Part shown: in pieces, positions 7,315 through 15,866 of the stretch
How positions within the stretch are numbered: position 1 is the stretch's first letter
How the letters are laid out: each line of letters starts with the position of its first letter
Assembly: GCF_902804475.1 (NCBI RefSeq)
Contig: NZ_CADCSU010000061.1
Location: 1-52,147, forward strand
From: Flavobacterium bizetiae
GTDB taxonomy: Bacteria > Bacteroidota > Bacteroidia > Flavobacteriales > Flavobacteriaceae
Direction: 5' to 3'
DNA: 52,147 nucleotides
The notes under the pieces: model-generated
Databases searched by the model: none
The model's input: the letters and a program-made list of their open reading frames with translations, nothing else
What the model was told of the DNA's origin: nothing
Made by a program: the position numbers and the translations under genes

Positions 7315-9954
7315 ATGAAAAAGCTACACCAGTATTTAGGTACATTACTTGTAATGTTGTGCCTATTTTTTTTACCCAATAAAGGGTTTGCCCAAAATAC
7401 CAATACGGTTTCCGGAAAAGTGCTTGACGATAGCGGCGTAACCGTTCCCGGAGCAAATGTATCGATTAAGGAAACAGGAAAAAGTACCGTAACCAATGAA
7501 AACGGAGAATATTCGTTCTCTAATATCGAAGCTGGAACGTATACCATTATTGCAACGAATGTAGGATATAAAACTTTCGAGAAAAAAATTGCGATAAAAG
7601 AAGGAGAATCTCTGGAGGTAAATTTACTTCTTGAAGGAGAATCACAAAGTTTAAAAGAAGTGGTGGTTACAGGATCATCAACACCAAGATCTAAACTCGA
7701 ATCGAGTGTTGCCATTACCACAATGGGAGCAAAAGCAATCGAAGACAGAGCGCCGTCGAGCACAGCCGCATTGCTTCAAACTATTCCGGGATTTGTAGTA
7801 GAAGCATCAGGAGGAGAAATAGGAAATAACCTTTTTGCTAGAGGTATACCATCTGCGGGAGCTTATGAATATGTGCAAATTCAGGAAGACGGATTGCCGG
7901 TTTTTGAAGATGGAGCTTTGCAATTTGCCAACGCCGATACTTTTTACAGATTAGACGAAACGGTAAGCAAAATGGAAGCTGTTCGTGGAGGTTCTGCCTC
8001 AATTTTTGCCAATAATGCACCAGGTGGAATCATCAATTTTATTTCTAAAACGGGTCAGAATGAATTTATGGGAAGAGCAAAATTCACGACTTCAGATTAC
8101 GGAATGTTCAGAACTGACCTTAATTTATCAGGCGCTTTAATTAAAGATAAATTATTTTTTAATGTTGGAGGTTTTTACAGAGCTGATAATGGTGTAAGAA
8201 ATACAGGTTTTACAGCCAATAAAGGCGGACAAATAAAAGGAAACATCACGTATAAATTTGATGATAACGACTATTTAAGAATCAACTTTAAACACCTTGA
8301 CGACAGGAACGCATTCTATTTGCCAATTCCGCTAAAAAGCAATAACGGAAAAGTAGAAGGAATCCCGGGATTTAACCCAAATTATGGAACTTTAACATCA
8401 GTAAACTTAAGTCACTTAAACGTACCTCAATATGGTGGCGGAACTTTTAGTGCAGATTTAGAAGATGGTTCTCACCCAATTATCAACTCTATTGGAGCTG
8501 AATTTAAAAAGAAAATATCAGAGAAAGTAACATTCAAAAATGCTTTCAAGAACACGAATATCGATTTAAATTACAATGCCATTTTTCCTAACGGAGGACC
8601 CTGGACACAAGATGCATATGCAGCAGATGTTCAAAATACTACGGCAAGCAATTTGACCTATTCTTATGTAGATAACGGACAAAAATTAGATCCAAACGCT
8701 TTAATCATGAGAGCTGATCTTTGGCACATCGAGAAAAAGATGAACAATTTTGCGAATAATTTCTCTTTTAATTTTGACTTAGATCCTGTAAAATTAACAG
8801 CTGGTTATTATTATTCTAATTGGAAATCAAATCAATACTGGAACTGGAATTCTTATTTAGTAGGTGTTTCTGATAACCCAAGATTATTAAATGTAAAAGA
8901 CAATACAAGCGGAGTAGATCATACCTGGAATGGTATAGAAAGAATCACCTGGTTAGAAAGAGACGCACAAACAAAAGGAGTTTTGAATGATATTTATGCT
9001 GATGCAGAGATTAAAGCAACTGATAATTTAACATTCAACGCAGGTTTACGATACAACAAAGACAAGTATTCAGGATATAGAGACCACGCCAGATTTTTTG
9101 CCGAAGATTTAGGAATTTTAGACAATAATACAGCTGATGATAAGGTGACAACGGTAAAAGGAAATCCGTATACCTACTGGAGATATGATGTAAGCGAATG
9201 GTCTTATACTGCTGCGGGAAATTATAAATTTAATGACAAAATGGCTTCATATGTTCGTTACAGCCACGGTTTTAGATCTCCAATTGAAGAATCTTTTTAT
9301 GAGTATGCTGATGATTTAAGCAAACTGAAAAATACAGAAGTAAATCAGTTTGAATTAGGGTACAAATATGCAAGTTCATTCTTCTCAGTAAATGCGAATT
9401 TATTTCACATGGGTTTAAAAAATGTTCCTTTTGCAGATATTTTATCTGATGGATCTTCAGAAAATAAATTTGCTGACGTAAACAATATTGGTCTTGAAGT
9501 AGAAACGAATGCAAGATATAGTATTGTAAAACTGAACTTTACATTTACTGTTCAAAAACCGGAGTACGATAATTTTACAGGAACAAATGCTGATGGTTCT
9601 ACTTTTAACTTTAACGGAAATACGGCAAGAAGAATCCCTAAATTTTTCTGTAACCTAAGACCGGAAGTAGATATTACAAAAGATCTTACCGCTTATGTTC
9701 AGTTTTCTTATTACGATAAAAAATTCACAAATCAGGATAACAGACAAGTTTTGCCAGCTTATAAAGAAGTGGGAGCAGGTTTAAATTATACTTATAATAA
9801 TCTTCGTTTCGCAGTAGATGCTTCGAACTTATTCAACGAAATTGGTTTGACCGAAGGAGATCCAAGACAAACAACATCTGCGGCAAGCGATGTGTTTATG
9901 GCAAGACCTATTTTAGGACGCGCGTTTAGATTTTCGGTAGCGATTAATTTCTAA
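7315..9954 (+). CDS. TonB-dependent receptor, probable trehalose/oligosaccharide uptake
   Basis: 879-residue outer-membrane receptor. The signal peptide is MKKLHQYLGTLLVMLCLFF, cleaved near the AQ at 26-27. A carboxypeptidase-regulatory-like beta-sandwich covers about 32-110 (VSGKVLDDSGVTVPGANVSI). Then the TonB-box-like LKEVVVTGS, the plug domain (about 125-245) and a 22-strand-type barrel ending in FRFSVAINF with a terminal Phe. There is no SusD partner next to it, so this is a stand-alone receptor rather than a SusCD pair. The substrate is inferred from the trehalase two genes downstream and the shared operators upstream. The 100-base gap before the MFS gene holds one hairpin repeat. Confidence 0.9.
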   Translation: MKKLHQYLGTLLVMLCLFFLPNKGFAQNTNTVSGKVLDDSGVTVPGANVSIKETGKSTVTNENGEYSFSNIEAGTYTIIATNVGYKTFEKKIAIKEGESLEVNLLLEGESQSLKEVVVTGSSTPRSKLESSVAITTMGAKAIEDRAPSSTAALLQTIPGFVVEASGGEIGNNLFARGIPSAGAYEYVQIQEDGLPVFEDGALQFANADTFYRLDETVSKMEAVRGGSASIFANNAPGGIINFISKTGQNEFMGRAKFTTSDYGMFRTDLNLSGALIKDKLFFNVGGFYRADNGVRNTGFTANKGGQIKGNITYKFDDNDYLRINFKHLDDRNAFYLPIPLKSNNGKVEGIPGFNPNYGTLTSVNLSHLNVPQYGGGTFSADLEDGSHPIINSIGAEFKKKISEKVTFKNAFKNTNIDLNYNAIFPNGGPWTQDAYAADVQNTTASNLTYSYVDNGQKLDPNALIMRADLWHIEKKMNNFANNFSFNFDLDPVKLTAGYYYSNWKSNQYWNWNSYLVGVSDNPRLLNVKDNTSGVDHTWNGIERITWLERDAQTKGVLNDIYADAEIKATDNLTFNAGLRYNKDKYSGYRDHARFFAEDLGILDNNTADDKVTTVKGNPYTYWRYDVSEWSYTAAGNYKFNDKMASYVRYSHGFRSPIEESFYEYADDLSKLKNTEVNQFELGYKYASSFFSVNANLFHMGLKNVPFADILSDGSSENKFADVNNIGLEVETNARYSIVKLNFTFTVQKPEYDNFTGTNADGSTFNFNGNTARRIPKFFCNLRPEVDITKDLTAYVQFSYYDKKFTNQDNRQVLPAYKEVGAGLNYTYNNLRFAVDASNLFNEIGLTEGDPRQTTSAASDVFMARPILGRAFRFSVAINF

Positions 9955-9972
9955 ATTTATACATACGGTATT

Positions 9973-10000
9973 GTAGAGGCGCACAGCAGTGCGTCTCCAC
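9973..10000. repeat. REP-like hairpin
   Basis: Arms GAGGCGCAC (9976-9984) and GTGCGTCTC (9989-9997) pair around AGCA with one G-U pair, and the stem extends to 9973 and 10000 with one mismatch. It is GC-richer than the surroundings and lies inside the receptor-MFS spacer. It resembles the short repeats scattered in Flavobacterium intergenic regions. It may cap the receptor mRNA at its 3' end and so help express the receptor above the transporter. Confidence 0.6.
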
Positions 10001-10054
10001 ACCGTAACCACACCGTAAATGTAAAACATCGGCAACAAATCACATCCGAAAAAA

Positions 10055-11275
10055 ATGAAAAACATAGGAATTAAAATCTCTCTTTATCTTAATTATTTTG
10101 TCTTCGCTATTTTATTAAACAGCGTAGGTATTGTGATTTTAAAATCGCAAAAAAATTACGGAGTCGATGAAGTTCAGGCAAGTATTTTAGAAGCTTTCAA
10201 AGACATGCCCATTGCTATTGTATCCTTTTTTATAGCCTCTTTTTTACCCAGAATAGGCTATAGAAAATCGATGCTGATAGGCTTGGGTTTGGTTACTCTG
10301 GCTTGCATTTCTATGTATTTTGGAAATTCATTCGACAATGCTAAAATTCTTTTTGCAACCGTTGGAGTTTCATTTGCCTTAATCAAAGTTTCGGTTTATT
10401 CGCTAATTGGCACGGTGACTGAAACCAAAAAAGAACACAACGCTTTGATGAGTAGTATCGAAGGATTTTTTATGGTGGGTATTGCATTGGCTTATTTTCT
10501 ATTTCCTGCTTTTAATAACGAAAACGATCCTAATTCATGGTTAAATGTATATTGGTTTTTGGCTGCATTATCGTTCCTGTCATTTTTGTTTTTATTTTTT
10601 GTAAAATTCAAAGAGCCCGAAGTTTCGGCAGGCGCAAATCTCAAAGATGATTTCATGCAAATGTTCAAATTAATGGCAAAATTGCTTACCGTTATTTTTG
10701 TTATTAGTGTCTTTTTGTTTGTCATGATCGAGCAGGGAATCCTTTCGTGGTTGCCAACATTCAATACAAAAGTGCTTCATTTACCAGAAAATATTAGCAT
10801 TATGATGGCCAGTATTTTGGCTATTTCATTAGCTGTCGGGAGATTAATTGCCGGTATTGTAACCAAAAAAGTCAACTGGATCTGGGTTTTAAGTTTCTGT
10901 ATTTTTTCGGCAATGTTAATTGTTGTTTTTGTACTTCCTAAAACCGTAGGTCTCGAGGTAAAAAACATCGATACACTTTCAGATATACCCTTAATTGGTT
11001 TTGCATTTCCTTTAATAGGATTATTTATAGCGCCCATTTATCCCTTACTAAATTCTATTGTGTTAAGTGCTTTACCAAAGAATTTGCAAAGCTCAATGAC
11101 CGGATTAATTGTAATATTTTCTGCCCTTGGCGGAACATTAGGTTCCAGAATAACAGGTTGGTTGTTTAAAAATGAAGGACCGGAAAAAGCCTTTTACTTT
11201 ACTTTAATTCCAATGTCTTTATTATTAATATCCTTTTTTATTCTCAAAAAAATAACTGCAAAAGATGAAATTTAA
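10055..11275 (+). CDS. MFS sugar transporter
   Basis: 406 residues with about 12 hydrophobic segments, beginning LYLNYFVFAILLNSVGIVIL and ending PMSLLLISFFILKK. The charged loop after TM2 (SFLPRIGYRKSML) matches the MFS A-motif region. It is inner-membrane and, by position between an outer-membrane receptor and a cytoplasmic trehalase, should bring trehalose or a related sugar into the cytoplasm intact. Its stop overlaps the start of the trehalase gene by 11 bases, which implies coupled translation. Confidence 0.87.
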   Translation: MKNIGIKISLYLNYFVFAILLNSVGIVILKSQKNYGVDEVQASILEAFKDMPIAIVSFFIASFLPRIGYRKSMLIGLGLVTLACISMYFGNSFDNAKILFATVGVSFALIKVSVYSLIGTVTETKKEHNALMSSIEGFFMVGIALAYFLFPAFNNENDPNSWLNVYWFLAALSFLSFLFLFFVKFKEPEVSAGANLKDDFMQMFKLMAKLLTVIFVISVFLFVMIEQGILSWLPTFNTKVLHLPENISIMMASILAISLAVGRLIAGIVTKKVNWIWVLSFCIFSAMLIVVFVLPKTVGLEVKNIDTLSDIPLIGFAFPLIGLFIAPIYPLLNSIVLSALPKNLQSSMTGLIVIFSALGGTLGSRITGWLFKNEGPEKAFYFTLIPMSLLLISFFILKKITAKDEI

Positions 11276-13130
11276 AATCCATATAGCCCAAACCATCGAA
11301 AAATTATTGGATCAGGAAGATACTGATGGCGATAAAAAAATAACGATTGATGATCATGGTCCAAAAAAGTTTTTGTTAAATGATGAAAACGGAAATTCTG
11401 CTTTGATCGAAGGAACTTATCAGCTTTCGAATTTATTGCAAGAATTGGCTTTGGCTAAAAAAAACAATACCGAATTTGCTGAAATTGATCTCAATGAAAT
11501 TACCGAAGATCCGGTAAAAAGAATTTCCGGAAAAATAAAAAATCTGTATTGGAAAGGTCTTACCCGAACAATTGATGCTGATGGTGTAAAGAAAATTCTG
11601 GAAGACAATAAGATCGAAAATGAACTGGCTTATTTGTATGTGCCTTTTGGCGACGAAATAGTTTTTGATTATTTCAAAAAATTAGAAGCTGTAACGCCAA
11701 AATTGAAAGTGGTGCAAATGCCTAAGAATATTTCGCCAGAATATGTTTTGTCGCTTAATAAAAAGCCCGGAATTTTAGCTTTGGCACTTCAGATAAAAAA
11801 CAATGAAATTTCAGGAGTTCCGTTTGTAGTTCCCGGAGGAAGATTCAATGAAATGTACGGTTGGGACAGTTATTTTATTGCCAAAGGACTTTTGATTGAT
11901 GATAAAATTGAGCTTGCCTTGGGGATTGCAGAAAATTTTAAATATCAGATTGATCATTACGGAAAAATCCTGAATGCGAATAGAAGCTATTATTTAACTC
12001 GCACACAACCGCCACTTTATACGTCGCTAATTATAGATGTTTTAGAAAAATCGAATCCTGATATTTTCTGGATCGAAAGACATCTAAAAACGGCCATAAA
12101 AGAATACCAAACCGTTTGGATGGAAGAAGGAAAACGACTTACGGCAAATGGTTTAAATCGTTATAAAGCAGAAGGAATCGGACTTCCGTTTGAGGTAGAA
12201 GAGGGGCATTTTGATGATATTCTGGAGCAATATGCGCCAAAATATAATCTCTCAACACGCGATTTTGAGAAGAAATATCTCGAAAGAGAAGTCATCGACG
12301 CTGAACTCGATAAGTATTTTATTCATGATAGAAGTATGCGCGAAAGCGGACACGATACAACCAATAGATTGGTGGGAGTTTGCGCCAATTTAAATACTGT
12401 TGCTATCAATAGTTTACTTTATAAATATGAAACCGACATTGCATTTTTGATTAAAAAGTACTTTAAAAACGAATTTCAATATTTTGAAGACAAATCTTTT
12501 TCAAGTGAATATTGGCTTTCGAAAGCCGCTTCCAGAAAAGATAAAATCAATGAATTATGCTGGAATCCAGAATATGGATGTTATCTTGATTATGATTTTG
12601 TGAATGAAAAACAGCATTTCTTTGAAGCCGCGCCAACATTTTATCCGCTGTGGGCGAAAATAAGTACGCCGGAACAAGCAGAAATTTTGGTTAAAAAGAC
12701 ACTTCCGAGATTTAAAATGAAAGGCGGAATTGCCGGAAGTACCAAAGAATCGATTGCCGGTGTTGATGAAAATGCGCCAATACGACAATGGGATTATCCG
12801 TTTGGATGGGCGCCGCATCAAATGCTTTTATGGGAAGGTTTGCTTAATTATAATTTTAATGAAGAAGCGCAGGAAATGGTGTATCGCTGGCTTTGGCTGA
12901 TTACCAGAAATGCAGTTGATTATAACGGAACCATTCCGGAGAAATTTGATTTATCGATAAGCTCGCACAAAATCTTCGCAGAATACGGAAACGTAGGAAC
13001 CGAATTTGATTTTATAACCGAAGAAGGTTTTGGCTGGATGAACGCTTCTTACCAATACGGATTAACAATTTTAGAAGACGATTTAAAACAAAAATTATCA
13101 GATTTAGTTGATCCTGAGGATTTGTTTTAG
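11265..13130 (+). CDS. GH37 alpha,alpha-trehalase, cytoplasmic
   Basis: 621 residues; hydrolyses trehalose to two glucose. Both GH37 signatures are present: PGGRFNEMYGWDSY at 190-203 and QWDYPFGWAPHQ at 508-519. No signal peptide, so cytoplasmic, in keeping with import by the MFS protein encoded just upstream (11-base overlap). An unusual N-terminal stretch has an EF-hand-like acidic loop, DTDGDKKITIDD at 19-30, which could bind calcium; this stretch is an add-on compared with E. coli TreA/TreF. Last gene of the module; a hairpin terminator follows at 13183. Confidence 0.93.
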   Translation: MKFKIHIAQTIEKLLDQEDTDGDKKITIDDHGPKKFLLNDENGNSALIEGTYQLSNLLQELALAKKNNTEFAEIDLNEITEDPVKRISGKIKNLYWKGLTRTIDADGVKKILEDNKIENELAYLYVPFGDEIVFDYFKKLEAVTPKLKVVQMPKNISPEYVLSLNKKPGILALALQIKNNEISGVPFVVPGGRFNEMYGWDSYFIAKGLLIDDKIELALGIAENFKYQIDHYGKILNANRSYYLTRTQPPLYTSLIIDVLEKSNPDIFWIERHLKTAIKEYQTVWMEEGKRLTANGLNRYKAEGIGLPFEVEEGHFDDILEQYAPKYNLSTRDFEKKYLEREVIDAELDKYFIHDRSMRESGHDTTNRLVGVCANLNTVAINSLLYKYETDIAFLIKKYFKNEFQYFEDKSFSSEYWLSKAASRKDKINELCWNPEYGCYLDYDFVNEKQHFFEAAPTFYPLWAKISTPEQAEILVKKTLPRFKMKGGIAGSTKESIAGVDENAPIRQWDYPFGWAPHQMLLWEGLLNYNFNEEAQEMVYRWLWLITRNAVDYNGTIPEKFDLSISSHKIFAEYGNVGTEFDFITEEGFGWMNASYQYGLTILEDDLKQKLSDLVDPEDLF

Positions 13131-13182
13131 AATAGGCCACAGATTAAAAGATTTTCACTGATTGTATTATTTCTCAAATAAT

Positions 13183-13215
13183 AAACCCGACAGTTTTTTA
13201 CAACCTGTCGGGTTT
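13183..13215. terminator. Hairpin terminator after trehalase
   Basis: AAACCCGACAG (13183-13193) pairs with CTGTCGGGTTT (13205-13215), an 11-bp stem ending in T-rich sequence. The same stem type (AAACCCGACAGG) recurs at 32073-32105, so it belongs to a dispersed terminator-like family. Confidence 0.75.
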
Positions 13216-13240
13216 ACTGTATGTAAATGTGAAATTTTTT

Positions 13241-13341
13241 TGCCACGAATTTCACCAATTGTCACTAATTTATTTTAGGATAAAAATTCGCGGAGATTCG
13301 TGAAATTGCTTCGCCTGTTCACTATCGCTCGAGTCGTGGCG
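13241..13341. repeat. Dispersed GCCACGAAT-type intergenic repeat
   Basis: Begins TGCCACGA and closes TCGTGGCG, forming outer arms around ATTTCACCAATTGTCAC-like and ATTCGTGAAATT sequence. A related copy starts at 28550 (GCCACGAATTGCACGAAT), and both are followed by TAATCTGTG-like sequence. It separates the convergent trehalase and prenyl synthase genes. No coding content. Confidence 0.55.
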
Positions 13342-13384
13342 AAAAAAAATCTTTCTAATCCTTTAATCTGTGGCAGAAAAAAAA

Positions 13385-14359
13385 CTAAACTTTTCTTCCC
13401 ATTAAATTTTCACCAAAAGTTCTAAGAATATCTTTCTTTTCGGTGCTGATATCCATTTTATCTAAAGTTTCAAATGCCTTAAAAGTGTACATTTCTATAG
13501 CATCTTGTGTTGCTTTTGAAGCTCCCGATTCATTAAAAATAGCTTTTGCAGTGGCTATTTTTTCTGTATTATCATCTAGTTGTAAACTGAATAATTTTTC
13601 TAATTCTAATGCTTTTTCAGCTGATGAAAATTCGCGTGCTTTCAGGTACAAATACGTTTTTTTATTCACCATAATATCACCGCCAACCTGTTTTCCAAAA
13701 GTTTCCGGATCTCCAAAAGCATCCAAATAATCATCCTGAAGCTGGAAAGCTAATCCTAAATTTAATCCGAAATCGTAAATAAAATCGGCTTCTTTTTCGG
13801 TAGTTTTGGCTACAATGGCACCCATTTTCATGGCAGCAGCTACTAAAACAGCGGTTTTATATTCGATCATTTTCAGGTATTGCGGAATCGTAACATCATT
13901 TCTTTTTTCGAAATCAACATCCCATTGTTGTCCTTCGCAAACTTCAAGCGCTGTTTTGCTAAACAGTTTTGCCAAATCTCTAAAAACAGCCGGTTCGTAT
14001 TGTTCAAAATATTGATAAGCCAGAATCAGCATTGCATCGCCGGATAGAATTCCTGTATTCAGATCCCATTTTTCATGCACCGTTTCTTGTCCTCTTCGCA
14101 AAGGCGCATCATCCATAATATCATCATGAACCAAAGAGAAATTATGAAAAACTTCAACCGCCATTGCTGCCGGAAGCGCTACTTTATAATCGGTATCAAA
14201 AACTTCTGAAGCCATTAAAGTAAGTACAGGACGCATGCGTTTTCCGCCAAGACCTAAAATATATTCAATTGGTTCATAAAGGTTTTTAGGCTCTTTACTA
14301 ATGGTTTGTTTTTCTAAATAACTGATAAAAAAATCCTGGTATTGGCTAATATCGTGCAT
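13385..14359 (-). CDS. Polyprenyl diphosphate synthase (E-type isoprenyl synthase)
   Basis: 324 residues; condenses isopentenyl diphosphate with allylic diphosphates. First aspartate-rich motif DDIMD at 79-83 followed by LRRGQETVH; second DDYLD at 209-213 (FQLQDDYLDAFGD). The GGKRMRP segment at 38-44 binds IPP. Length and motifs suit a geranylgeranyl/octaprenyl-type enzyme for carotenoid, quinone or lipid-carrier precursors. The phenylalanine five residues before the first motif (F74) may limit chain length, but product length cannot be fixed by eye. Monocistronic. Confidence 0.92.
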   Translation of the reverse strand: MHDISQYQDFFISYLEKQTISKEPKNLYEPIEYILGLGGKRMRPVLTLMASEVFDTDYKVALPAAMAVEVFHNFSLVHDDIMDDAPLRRGQETVHEKWDLNTGILSGDAMLILAYQYFEQYEPAVFRDLAKLFSKTALEVCEGQQWDVDFEKRNDVTIPQYLKMIEYKTAVLVAAAMKMGAIVAKTTEKEADFIYDFGLNLGLAFQLQDDYLDAFGDPETFGKQVGGDIMVNKKTYLYLKAREFSSAEKALELEKLFSLQLDDNTEKIATAKAIFNESGASKATQDAIEMYTFKAFETLDKMDISTEKKDILRTFGENLMGRKV

Positions 14360-14503
14360 AAAATATAATCTGAATTGCGAGCTCCAAAGATACGATTCAT
14401 AATGAATTATTCCTTTCTTAAAGTTTTAAATGCGAGTTTCCACTTCAAAGTGCCTCTAAAACCCTTAATTCTTAAGGTGTTAAAATTATTTTTTAAAAAA
14501 CTT

Positions 14504-14582
14504 GGAAACTTTTTTGGTGTTTAGAGTTTCCTGTCTATATTTGCACTTTTAATTGGAAACTCAGAACACTGTAAAAGTTTCC
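14504..14582. promoter_or_regulatory. Two TetR-type operators and promoter upstream of the YceI gene
   Basis: Two inverted repeats with identical geometry, GGAAACT-N14-AGTTTCC (28 bp): 14504-14531 and 14555-14582. Between them lies a perfect -7 box TATATTTG (14536-14543), with TTG at 14514-14516 and a 19-base spacer, so the first operator covers the -33 element and the second sits just after the expected start of transcription. A third copy lies before the TetR gene. Two operators bracketing one promoter suggests tight repression by the TetR protein encoded at 15257. Confidence 0.85.
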
Positions 14583-14627
14583 ATTGGAAATTTGAATGAT
14601 TTATAAATTCACTAAAATCAAATATTT

Positions 14628-15149
14628 ATGAAAACAACATGGACCTTAGATTCTAGCCAATCAGATGTTTTAATCAAAATGAGACATTCGATAATTGCTT
14701 ATATGGGAGGAACGACTAATAAATTTGATGGTTATGTGAACATCGAAGACAATGAAATTGAGGATGCATCGGTTGAGTTTTCTTTAGATATCAATAACAA
14801 AAAAGATAGTTTTCAACAAATCGATACTTATTTACAACTTCAGGATCTTTTTGATGTAAATGAGCACCCTATTATTAGTTTCAAATCGACTTCTTTTCAA
14901 AAAGTAAACAATAACATCAATTTCTTCAAAGGAGATTTAACGATAAAAGATGTAACCAGAGTAGTAGAACTTGATGCTGAGTTTATTGGCGTTAACAATT
15001 ACAATGGCGAGAAAAAAGTAGCTTTTGAAATTAAAGGAGATATCAAACGTCAGGATTTTGGTTTAGATTATAATTCGTTCAATCATAACGGAGGTTTAGC
15101 TTTAGGAAAAGATATTAAACTAATTGCAAATTTAGAGTTTAGTATATAA
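14628..15149 (+). CDS. YceI-family protein
   Basis: 173 residues spanning one YceI lipocalin-like beta-barrel: start TTWTLDSSQSDVLIKMRHSII, then NKFDGYVNIEDNEIEDASVEFSLD, the family pattern HPIISFKSTSF, and the end LGKDIKLIANLEFSI. YceI proteins bind isoprenoid-like lipids. No signal peptide is present, unlike periplasmic members, so a cytoplasmic place is inferred. It is the first gene of an efflux run, shares the operator type with the TetR gene and lies 107 bases before it. A nearby prenyl synthase is suggestive but unproven as a link. Confidence 0.88.
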   Translation: MKTTWTLDSSQSDVLIKMRHSIIAYMGGTTNKFDGYVNIEDNEIEDASVEFSLDINNKKDSFQQIDTYLQLQDLFDVNEHPIISFKSTSFQKVNNNINFFKGDLTIKDVTRVVELDAEFIGVNNYNGEKKVAFEIKGDIKRQDFGLDYNSFNHNGGLALGKDIKLIANLEFSI

Positions 15150-15195
15150 ATCTTACACAATGAATAAGTTAATGTAAAATTATTACAAATATCAT

Positions 15196-15235
15196 GGAAA
15201 CTATTTTTCTGATTTTAGTTTCCTGAGTATATTTG
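15196..15235 (+). promoter_or_regulatory. TetR autoregulatory operator and -7 box
   Basis: Third copy of GGAAACT-N14-AGTTTCC at 15196-15223, followed at 15228-15235 by a perfect -7 box TATATTTG. The distance from operator end to -7 box is 4 bases, the same as for the first operator at 14504. Transcription should start near 15242, 15 bases before the TetR ATG. Confidence 0.85.
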
Positions 15236-15256
15236 TAATATAATTTGAAAATTAAA

Positions 15257-15856
15257 ATGAAAGAGAAAATTATATCAAAAGCGACCGAGTTATTTTTAAA
15301 ACTGGGTTTTAAGAGTGTTACGATGGATGATATAGCAGGTGAAATGTGTATTTCGAAAAAAACGATCTACAAATATTTCTGTAATAAAGAAGTCCTGATC
15401 GAAGAAAGTACCTCTACAGTTCACCAGCAAGTTCATGACGTTATTGATACTATTGTAGTGAAAAATTATAACGCCATTCATGAAAATTTTGAAATTAGAG
15501 AAATGTTTCGCGATATGTTTAAAAACGCAACCGATACATCACCTCTTTATCAGTTAAAAAAACATTATCCTGAAATCTATCAAAATATAATGACGCATGA
15601 AATCGATCAGTGCAATCATTATTTCAGAGATAATATCTTAAAAGGAATCCGTGAAGGTTTATACAGACCGGACTTAAATATAGATTTATATGTAAAATTT
15701 TATTACACCTTAATTTTTCATATAAACGCCACAACAGTCTCAGAAAGAGAAGCACAAAAAATAGAATTAGAAGCATTGGAATACCATACAAGAGCTATGG
15801 CAACCGAAAAAGGAATACTGGAATTAGAAAAACAACTTAAAAAAATTACTATTTAA
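15257..15856 (+). CDS. TetR/AcrR-family regulator of the efflux operon
   Basis: 199 residues from ATG 15257. An in-frame TTG at 15245 is rejected because the expected transcript begins only a few bases before it. The helix-turn-helix is at about 5-50 (MDDIAGEMCISKKTIYKYFCNKE), followed by a helical ligand domain. The operator upstream of it, also found twice before the YceI gene, makes it the obvious local regulator and autoregulator. TolC starts 10 bases after its stop, so regulator and pump share a transcript. The inducer is unknown. Confidence 0.92.
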   Translation: MKEKIISKATELFLKLGFKSVTMDDIAGEMCISKKTIYKYFCNKEVLIEESTSTVHQQVHDVIDTIVVKNYNAIHENFEIREMFRDMFKNATDTSPLYQLKKHYPEIYQNIMTHEIDQCNHYFRDNILKGIREGLYRPDLNIDLYVKFYYTLIFHINATTVSEREAQKIELEALEYHTRAMATEKGILELEKQLKKITI

Positions 15857-15866
15857 TCATCAATCT

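Noticed and set aside
7299..7763. Minus-strand frame overlapping the TonB receptor start
   Set aside because: No start context or domain; it is the antisense of the receptor signal and regulatory-like domain.
15245..15256. Upstream TTG start for the TetR gene
   Set aside because: Would leave almost no leader after the expected transcription start; ATG 15257 fits better.
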